The notes beneath the pieces were generated by a model. It saw nothing but the letters and a program-made list of their open reading frames with translations, did no database searches and was not told the origin of the DNA. From assembly GCA_937950415.1 (NCBI GenBank), contig CALFDL010000232.1, positions 1 through 11,454 of the forward strand: 11,454 bases of DNA. Direction: 5' to 3'. The position numbers were made by a program, and so were the translations under genes. The DNA is from an uncultured Collinsella sp. (lineage in GTDB: Bacteria > Actinomycetota > Coriobacteriia > Coriobacteriales > Coriobacteriaceae). Shown one piece after another: positions 7,051-11,454 of this stretch. Position 1 is the first letter of the stretch; each line of letters begins with the position of its first letter.

Positions 7051-8604
7051 ATGGGAGACAAAAAGAAATTCGCCCTTAACTTCGCCGCGCAAATCGCGGT
7101 ACTCGGCACTCAGTTCATCATTAGCTTCGTTCTCACGCCGATCGTGCTCCAGAAGCTCGGCGACGAGGCATATGGGTTCGTAGGGCTGGTCAACAACTTC
7201 GTCAGCTATGTCGCAATCATCACTGCAGCACTTAATGCCATGGCAAGCCGGTTCATCACGGTCTCCTACCATGAGGGGGATACCGAAAGGACCGAAGAGT
7301 ATTTCTCTTCGGTCTTTTTCTCGAACTGTATTATGGCATTTGCAATTTTCGTGGGATCGGTGTTCCTCGCTGCTAACATAGAGACCCTTGTCAGTGTGAC
7401 GCCGGAATTGGTCAGCGACTTGAGAATCACCGTTCTGCTCGCGTTCATGAATGCTGGGATAGGGCTGCTTACGGTCGTATTTGGTGTTGCGGCGTTCATA
7501 AAAAACGAGTTATTCCTAAATTCCATCGGCCAGCTTCTCGGTTCGGTCCTTCGTGTCATCTTCCTGTTCGTCCTGTTCTGGGTAGCCTTCCCTCATATGT
7601 GGTACTTCAGCGTCGCGGGCCTCGTGGCGACAGTCGTGACCGGCGCGGCGCAAGTTGCTGTGACACGCAGGCTCCTTCCCGAACTCAAGCTGTCGCTTTC
7701 GCGGTTCAGTCCCAGCAAAGTCTGGGAGCTTCTCAAAATCGGTGTGTGGAACAGCCTCCAGAACGTCAACAACCTCATCCAGACCGGCCTCGACCTCCTG
7801 GTTGCCAATATCTTCATTAGCGGGGCCGCCATGGGACTCCTGTCCATTGCTAAGACGGTCCCCCAGGCTTTGACTAATCTTTCCGGAAGTATAGCGAACC
7901 TCTTTTACCCTAAGATGGCCCAAGCCTATGCCCGTGGGGACAAGGTAGAACTGGTGAGCAGATTCGATTTCGCTATGCGTTTCACCTCAGCGTTCATGAT
8001 CGTACCGCTTGCCGGGTTCATCGGCTTCGGGCCGTCGTTCTACTCCCTATGGCTGCCTGGCCGTTCTGTTGCCGAATTAGGCGATATTCAGCTTCTTTCG
8101 GTTTTGACCGTCATTACGCTCATTGCGAGCGCTCTTGTCGAGCCCCTATATTATGCGAACACGCTGACCACAAAAATTAAGGGTTCAGTCCTCATCGCCT
8201 TCGGGTTCAGTTTGGCAACGCTCGCCATAGAGTTTCCTTTGATCTTATTCACCTCGCTCGACAAGCTCACCGTCATCGCCGGGACAAGTTCGATTCTGAT
8301 GTTTGTCCGTCACGCGCTTGTCCAACCATTATATTGTGCGGTCGTCATCGGCGTGCGCAGGCGGACGTTCTACAAGCCGCTTATGCGAGAGGTATCCGTT
8401 TTCGTGGTCCTTTGGTTCGGCTACGCGCTTGTTGACCAGGTGGGTCTGTGCACAAATTGGGCTACGCTCGTAGCCGTTGCTTTTGCTGCTGCCGTCATCG
8501 GTTATACCTTCGAGCTGCTCACTTTGTTTGACAAGGGAGAACGTTTTGTAATTTTCGACATCTTGCGAGATAAACTTGGCTTTAGGAGGGGAAATGTCGG
8601 CTAA
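7051..8604 (+). CDS. Wzx-like polysaccharide flippase (MOP/MATE superfamily)
   Basis: A 517-residue multi-spanning membrane protein of the polysaccharide transporter branch of the MOP superfamily, which flips undecaprenyl-linked repeat units across the membrane. About twelve to fourteen hydrophobic helices are visible. Family-like segments include FALNFAAQIAVLGTQFIISF, then LTPIVLQKLGDEAYGFVGL, NNFVSYVAIITAALNAMASR and the mid-protein KIGVWNSLQNVNNLIQTGLD. The start ATG 7051 (MGDKKKFALNF) matches the usual N-terminus; GTG 7000 would overlap the previous gene and add unrelated residues. No good ribosome binding site precedes 7051, unlike the neighbours. An intrinsic-terminator-like hairpin lies at 7290-7319 within the gene. 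Its 3' end overlaps the next gene by 11 bp. Confidence 0.9.
   Translation: MGDKKKFALNFAAQIAVLGTQFIISFVLTPIVLQKLGDEAYGFVGLVNNFVSYVAIITAALNAMASRFITVSYHEGDTERTEEYFSSVFFSNCIMAFAIFVGSVFLAANIETLVSVTPELVSDLRITVLLAFMNAGIGLLTVVFGVAAFIKNELFLNSIGQLLGSVLRVIFLFVLFWVAFPHMWYFSVAGLVATVVTGAAQVAVTRRLLPELKLSLSRFSPSKVWELLKIGVWNSLQNVNNLIQTGLDLLVANIFISGAAMGLLSIAKTVPQALTNLSGSIANLFYPKMAQAYARGDKVELVSRFDFAMRFTSAFMIVPLAGFIGFGPSFYSLWLPGRSVAELGDIQLLSVLTVITLIASALVEPLYYANTLTTKIKGSVLIAFGFSLATLAIEFPLILFTSLDKLTVIAGTSSILMFVRHALVQPLYCAVVIGVRRRTFYKPLMREVSVFVVLWFGYALVDQVGLCTNWATLVAVAFAAAVIGYTFELLTLFDKGERFVIFDILRDKLGFRRGNVG
7286..7319 (+). terminator. Intrinsic-terminator-shaped hairpin inside wzx
   Basis: GACCGAAGAG (7290-7299) is perfectly complementary to CTCTTCGGTC (7305-7314), with a 5-nt TATTT loop, followed at once by TTTTT (7315-7319). 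AAAG before the stem (7286-7289) can also pair with the T-run. Shape and position on the sense strand fit a Rho-independent terminator about 240 nt into the coding sequence. Whether it terminates while the gene is translated is not known. Confidence 0.5.
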
Positions 8605-9727
8605 CTTCGTTTGCGGTGACTTGACGTGCTCTGGGTGCGGAGCATGCGTCGAAGCGTGCCCCTTCCATGCGCTTAGCATGAAGGAAAGCGGCCTTTGTGG
8701 CGAGCCCGTGCCGACTGTCGACCCCTCAAATTGCAGGGATTGTGGGCGATGTCATGCTGTTTGCCCCGCATGCGCTCCCGTCGAGCTCAGGAAGCCCCTA
8801 AAGACCTATGCTGCTTGGAGCAGTGAACCGAGTGACGTTGCGCTCTCTTCATCGGGCGGCATTGCCACAGCGCTTGCAAGGAAGGTCATCAACGGGGGCG
8901 GCGTCGTTTACGGAACGGCTTCTGTGAACGGGGCGGCGCGCTGCGTTTCAGTCGATCGAGAAGTCGACTTGGAGAGCCTACGTGGATCCAAGTACGTCTA
9001 CAGTGATCCCGGCGGCGCATACAATGACGTCAAAAAGTATCTCGCTGACGGCAGGAAAGTACTCTTCATCTCGACACCATGCCAGGTCGCTGCCTTGCGC
9101 TCTATCGTTGGCGATACGCGCGAGGGCTTGATTTGCATCGATCTCATATGCCACGGCACCCCTCCGATTGCATTCCTTCGCGAACATTTGGACCTTAAGG
9201 TCAAAGGAGGCTGGGATTCGTTCTCGTTTCGTGGGGCGAACGATTTCCACATGTGCGCATATCGCGACGGTGAGCTCGTCTTCGACGAGCCCTGTTACGA
9301 AGACGAATATTTTTCCGTCTTCGTAACAGGTGCCATCCATCGTGACGTCTGTTACGAATGTCCTTACGCGTGCAACCAGCGGGCGGGAGACATCACTCTC
9401 GGAGATTTTTGGGGGCTAGACAAGTCAACACTGGGGTCTGCGCCGCCCGGCAAGGTCTCCGTAGTACTGTGCAATACGGAGACTGGCATCGACGCTCTCG
9501 CCGATTTGCCTGAGACCGTCTACCGCGAGGAGCGCCTCTTCAGCGAGGCCGACAATGTGGAACAGACTAACCTCCACGAACCCTCCCCAAGGACAAGGGA
9601 CAGGTCTCGGTTTCTTAAGGCATATGGGAAGGTTGGGTTCGAATCGGCCGTTCGGAAGACTTGGGCCTGGAAACGATTCTGGCTTCGCACCAAGAAGCAC
9701 AAGTTGCTGAAACTGATTGGGAAGTGA
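8594..9727 (+). CDS. FrhB-like iron-sulfur flavoprotein (F420 hydrogenase/dehydrogenase beta-subunit family)
   Basis: A 377-residue protein with an N-terminal 2[4Fe-4S] ferredoxin domain and a domain of the coenzyme F420 hydrogenase/dehydrogenase beta-subunit (FrhB) family. The cluster ligands are clear: C12, C15, C18, C22 and C47, C50, C53, C57, both in CxxCxxCxxxCP form. The FrhB part shows SSSGGIATALARKVI, KYVYSDP, RKVLFISTPCQVAALRSIVG, IDLICHGTPP, the cysteine-rich CYECPYACNQRAGDITLGDF and WGL. AGGAGG (8584-8589) before ATG 8594 fixes the start, overlapping the flippase gene by 11 bp. Such proteins recur in capsule clusters next to pyruvyl transferases, but their reaction is not established; a flavin-dependent reduction or oxidation of a sugar or lipid precursor is a guess. 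A perfect 15-bp inverted repeat sits at 9291-9330. Confidence 0.9.
   Translation: MSANFVCGDLTCSGCGACVEACPFHALSMKESGLCGEPVPTVDPSNCRDCGRCHAVCPACAPVELRKPLKTYAAWSSEPSDVALSSSGGIATALARKVINGGGVVYGTASVNGAARCVSVDREVDLESLRGSKYVYSDPGGAYNDVKKYLADGRKVLFISTPCQVAALRSIVGDTREGLICIDLICHGTPPIAFLREHLDLKVKGGWDSFSFRGANDFHMCAYRDGELVFDEPCYEDEYFSVFVTGAIHRDVCYECPYACNQRAGDITLGDFWGLDKSTLGSAPPGKVSVVLCNTETGIDALADLPETVYREERLFSEADNVEQTNLHEPSPRTRDRSRFLKAYGKVGFESAVRKTWAWKRFWLRTKKHKLLKLIGK
9274..9330 (+). repeat. Tandem hairpins with a perfect 15-bp inverted repeat inside the FrhB-like gene
   Basis: CCTGTTACGAAGACG (9291-9305) is exactly complementary to CGTCTTCGTAACAGG (9316-9330), with a 10-nt loop rich in T. Directly before it, GCTCGTC (9274-9280) pairs with GACGAGC (9284-9290) over a 3-nt loop. 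CGTCTTCG occurs both at 9277-9284 and 9316-9323, so CGAAGACG (9298-9305) could pair with either copy. A further CTGTTACGAA copy lies at 9349-9358. Confidence 0.85.
9455..9483 (+). repeat. Perfect 9-bp inverted repeat in the 3' part of the FrhB-like gene
   Basis: GTCTCCGTA (9455-9463) is exactly complementary to TACGGAGAC (9475-9483), with an 11-nt loop and one extra G-U pair outside. It is the second long hairpin in this gene. Confidence 0.55.
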
Positions 9728-10055
9728 CCGATTGTGAGATGTGGATAACGTGCGCCCTTGAACTGTTTTTCAGGAACCTACCGACGACCTTTGCACTATC
9801 ACTGCGAGGCCCATTTAGTCGCAGGGGAGGGTGCCGGCTATCCTGTCGGCATCCTCGATGACATTAAAGTTGATTTCGTTCATTAACTGAACTTCGATGA
9901 AGCCTTGGCGAAGCGGTGTTCAAGGTTGGATAAATTTCTTATTTGTAACCCCTGATTCAAAAGGGTCTATTCATTTCAATTTAACTAATTTTGCTGCAAC
10001 TGAATTATTATTCAGTGATTAATTACAGCACAGTCGTTGATTCGGATTCTCCTCA
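9728..10055. other. Structured, AT-richer non-coding region after the cluster
   Basis: No gene can be supported in these 328 bp. The right half is much more AT-rich than the operon. A consensus DnaA-box sequence (TGTGGATAA) lies at 9740-9748. Several hairpins stand in a row: 9802-9824 (6 bp), 9827-9856 (10 bp with one G-U), 9878-9892 (5 bp), 9901-9927 (8 bp with two G-U) and 9999-10016 (7 bp over a TATT loop). None has a T-run to make it a clear terminator. TATTAT at 10006-10011 with TTAACT 19 bp upstream is a weak promoter candidate. Confidence 0.5.
9827..9856 (+). repeat. Hairpin downstream of the FrhB-like gene
   Basis: GAGGGTGCCG (9827-9836) pairs with CGGCATCCTC (9847-9856), ten pairs including one G-U, with a 10-nt loop. 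It may protect the 3' end of the operon mRNA or be a decayed terminator; no T-run follows. Confidence 0.5.
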
Positions 10056-10522
10056 CCGGATTCTAGTTTCGGTTGCGGCGGCAGCTGCCTGCCAAAGGGC
10101 GCCACGCAGCTGCTGACGAACTACAAGTACGTGCCGCAGAGCAAGATCGAGGCCATCGTGGAGGCCAACCGCATCCGCAAGGAATTCGCGGCCGGCGTGA
10201 TGCTGCAGATGGGGTGGGATCACATGGATGCCGGAAAGGGGAATCCTGTCTTGGGCGTGCGCTGCCTGTTAATGGAGCTCAGCTCCGATTCCCTCCGAGT
10301 GAGTTCCATCCAGGGTATCATGAAGCGCGTGAAGGCCAAGAACTGTCCGTGGTGGTTAATGAGCCCACGCTGGACGCGGCGGAGTTCTTCGGCTCCGAGG
10401 TGACCCACGACCTGGAGGCCTTCAATATCGGCTGCGACGTGATCGTCGCCAACCGCTGGGGCGACGAGCTCGCAGATGTGGCGGACAAGGTGTACACGAG
10501 GAATCTTTTTAAGAGGAACTAG
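10056..10522 (+). pseudogene. ugd: Broken 3' fragment of UDP-glucose 6-dehydrogenase (ugd)
   Basis: Only the last third of a UDP-glucose 6-dehydrogenase (UDP-glucose to UDP-glucuronate, NAD-dependent) is present. The first frame reads the catalytic-cysteine region as SSFGCGGSCLPKGATQLLTN, where the family has FGYGGYCLPKDTKQLL, then KIEAIVEANRIRKEF and RVSSIQGIMKRVKAK. At about 10347-10350 one base is missing and the protein continues in another frame as VVVNEPTLDAAEFFGSEV, then DVIVANRWGDELADVADKVY and TRNLFKRN with TAG at 10520-10522. The NAD-binding domain (about 250 residues) is absent and the residue after CLPK has changed from Asp to Gly, so it cannot be functional. It is more GC-rich than the DNA before it. 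An intact copy would supply UDP-glucuronate for capsule; one may exist elsewhere. Confidence 0.88.
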
Positions 10523-10579
10523 GGGAGAGTTGCCTGTGCTAGGTAGGACCTGGCTGACGGCGAAGTCACCTTAGCTTAG

Positions 10580-10620
10580 GACGGGGGTGTATCGGCTAGC
10601 GCCGATACACCCCCGTCTTT
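10580..10620 (+). terminator. Strong intrinsic terminator after the ugd fragment
   Basis: A perfect 17-bp stem (10580-10596 with 10601-10617) over a TAGC tetraloop is followed by TTT. It lies 58 bp after the stop of the ugd fragment and is probably that gene's original terminator, so it would end any transcript reading out of the polysaccharide operon before the insertion sequence. Confidence 0.88.
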
Positions 10621-10741
10621 CGTAGTTATCAGCAATTACAACAACGGATTCCGAATGTGCAAGTTCAGCAAGATCTGCAAGTAGGGAAGACAGATCGCGT
10701 CGAAAATGTTGGTGTAAGGGTGACGCCCTAGCGCCCGTTTA

Positions 10742-10810
10742 ACGAAGAACGGCCTTCGTCCTAGAATCTGAAATCACCACAACAACAGGTTCTAGGAAAG
10801 GACGAAGACC
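10742..10810 (+). promoter_or_regulatory. Long hairpin covering the transposase ribosome binding site
   Basis: CTTCGTCC (10754-10761) pairs with GGACGAAG (10800-10807), and TAGAATCTG (10762-10770) pairs with CAGGTTCTA (10786-10794) with one G-U. The only asymmetry is a 5-nt bulge, GGAAA (10795-10799), so the Shine-Dalgarno-like AGGAAAGGA lies within the stem. GG 10751-10752 can add two more pairs with CC 10809-10810. ACGAAG (10742-10747) could alternatively take up CTTCGT (10754-10759) and free the right arm. Confidence 0.6.
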
Positions 10811-10813
10811 GCT

Positions 10814-11454
10814 ATGGGAATCTTATCAGACCCGACGCCGGACATGCTCGCCATGCCCCGTTTCGACGACGGCGCCATCGACATGCAGGAGCTGCTCAGG
10901 CGTCTCGCCGAGCAGGTCGTGAACGCCGTGATGGACGCCGAGGCCGACCAGCTCTGCGGTGGCGGGGGGAACAGCCGAAACGGCTACCGCGAGAGGTCGC
11001 TCGCCACCTGCGTCGGCACGCTGACGCTGCGCATCCCCAAGCTGCGCTCCGGCAGCTTCTTCCCCGAGGACGTGCTCGAGCGCTACCAGCGCGTCGACCG
11101 CGCCCTCGTGGCCGCCGTGGCCGAGATGTACGCCACGGGCACCAGCACCCGCAAGGTGCAGAGGGTGGCCGAGAAGATGGGCGTCTCCAGACTCTCGAAG
11201 GACCAGGTGAGCGCCATCGCCTCGAGCCTGGACGCGGACATCGAGGACCTGTGCGCAAGGCCGCTCGGCGGCTCGCCGGTGCCCTACGTCTGGCTCGACG
11301 CGACCTACGTCAAGTGCCGCCGCGAGGGGCGCGTCGCCTCCACCGCCGTGGTCACCGCCATCGGCTGCGATGCGGGCGGCTGGAGGCGCGTCCTGGGCGT
11401 CGACGTGGTCGACACCGAGTCCTACGACTCGTGGCTCGCCTTCCTGCGGGCCAT
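10814..11454 (+). CDS. IS256-family transposase, N-terminal part (runs off window)
   Basis: The first 213 residues of a Mutator/IS256-type DDE transposase are encoded, open to the window edge; the full protein is usually about 400 residues. Visible family features are the N-terminal LLRRLAEQVVNAVMDAEADQ, the NSRNGYRER segment, TLTLRIPKLRSGSFFPEDVL, the YATGTSTRKVQRVAEKMG helix-turn region, and VPYVWLDATYVKCR, whose Asp (D162) is the first catalytic acid. TAIGCDAGGWRRVLGVD and TESYDSWLAFLR follow. The second Asp and the Glu lie beyond the edge. The ATG at 10814 is 11 bp after AAAGGA, inside a hairpin that may limit translation. Base composition is clearly more GC-rich than the operon, consistent with a mobile element acquired separately. 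Confidence 0.93.
   Translation, partial: MGILSDPTPDMLAMPRFDDGAIDMQELLRRLAEQVVNAVMDAEADQLCGGGGNSRNGYRERSLATCVGTLTLRIPKLRSGSFFPEDVLERYQRVDRALVAAVAEMYATGTSTRKVQRVAEKMGVSRLSKDQVSAIASSLDADIEDLCARPLGGSPVPYVWLDATYVKCRREGRVASTAVVTAIGCDAGGWRRVLGVDVVDTESYDSWLAFLRA

Larger units (their letters stand above)
10693..11454 (+). mobile_element. IS256/Mutator-family insertion sequence, 5' part (continues beyond window)
   Basis: The element is recognised by its transposase. The left end is estimated, not proven: GTGTAA at 10712-10717 resembles the motif that lies about 18-20 bp inside the terminal repeat of IS256 relatives, placing the tip near 10693. The right end, with its inverted repeat and target duplication, is outside the window, so the boundary cannot be checked here. 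Confidence 0.65.

Noticed and set aside
8161..8215. Short direct repeats (GGGTTCAGT twice in wzx; CTCTACGCC twice in wzy near 4970-4990)
   Set aside because: Nine-base repeats encoding similar hydrophobic residues; too short and isolated to be a designed repeat or a CRISPR.
9636..9652. GGTTCGAATC resembles the T-arm of a tRNA and hence an attachment site
   Set aside because: The flanking bases do not form a T-stem, no anticodon or acceptor stem is found, and it lies inside the FrhB-like coding sequence.
9819..9886. Minus-strand open frame with a protein-like sequence (EINFNVIEDADRIAGTLPCD)
   Set aside because: Only about 20 codons from the ATG, no ribosome binding site, stops close upstream, and no family recognised.
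10896..11258. Long minus-strand open frame opposite the transposase
   Set aside because: Arg/Pro/Ser-rich low-complexity translation typical of the antisense of GC-rich coding DNA; the plus strand is clearly the transposase.
1..11454. Search for CRISPR arrays, tRNA and rRNA genes
   Set aside because: No regularly spaced repeats, no tRNA cloverleaf and no rRNA-like sequence seen.

Overview
The window looks like the distal part of a capsular or exopolysaccharide biosynthesis operon from a moderately GC-rich Gram-positive bacterium. Protein style (TupA-like ATP-grasp protein, FrhB-like ferredoxin protein beside a pyruvyl transferase, split PssD/PssE transferase, GC-rich IS256-type element) suggests a gut Actinobacterium of the Coriobacteriia, such as a Collinsella or Olsenella relative. 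That taxonomic guess is inference; there is no rRNA or marker gene to confirm it.

Layout. All genes read on the + strand. Positions 9-1873 hold a two-subunit Alg14/Alg13-type glycosyltransferase (PssD-like, PssE-like) and a TupA-like ATP-grasp protein. A 247-bp gap (1874-2120) follows, carrying a small open frame that runs into the next start. Then comes a tight run: GT4 glycosyltransferase (2121-3224), serine-acetyltransferase-type O-acetyltransferase (3221-3715), GT2 glycosyltransferase (3729-4652), Wzy-like polymerase (4665-5903), polysaccharide pyruvyl transferase (5906-7033), Wzx-like flippase (7051-8604) and an FrhB-like iron-sulfur flavoprotein (8594-9727). After it lies about 310 bp of AT-richer, structured non-coding DNA, then the 3' third of a broken UDP-glucose 6-dehydrogenase gene (10056-10522) with a very strong intrinsic terminator (10580-10620), and finally the 5' part of an IS256/Mutator-family insertion sequence that leaves the window.

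How it works together (inference from families): the glycosyltransferases assemble a lipid-linked repeat unit, the acetyl and pyruvyl transferases decorate it, Wzx flips it and Wzy polymerises it outside. The initiating sugar-phosphate transferase and chain-length genes are not here and are probably upstream. The FrhB-like protein is the least understood member.

Most unusual: the coding sequences contain long perfect inverted repeats with short loops. There is a 15-bp stem in the FrhB-like gene, a 14-bp stem in the pyruvyl transferase gene, a 10-bp stem plus T5 (a textbook intrinsic-terminator shape) in wzx, and 9-10-bp perfect stems in the GT4, GT2 and FrhB-like genes. Two of them can switch with overlapping hairpins. 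A G9 tract in the acetyltransferase gene is a candidate phase-variation switch. The IS transposase start lies just behind a long hairpin that would cover its ribosome binding site.
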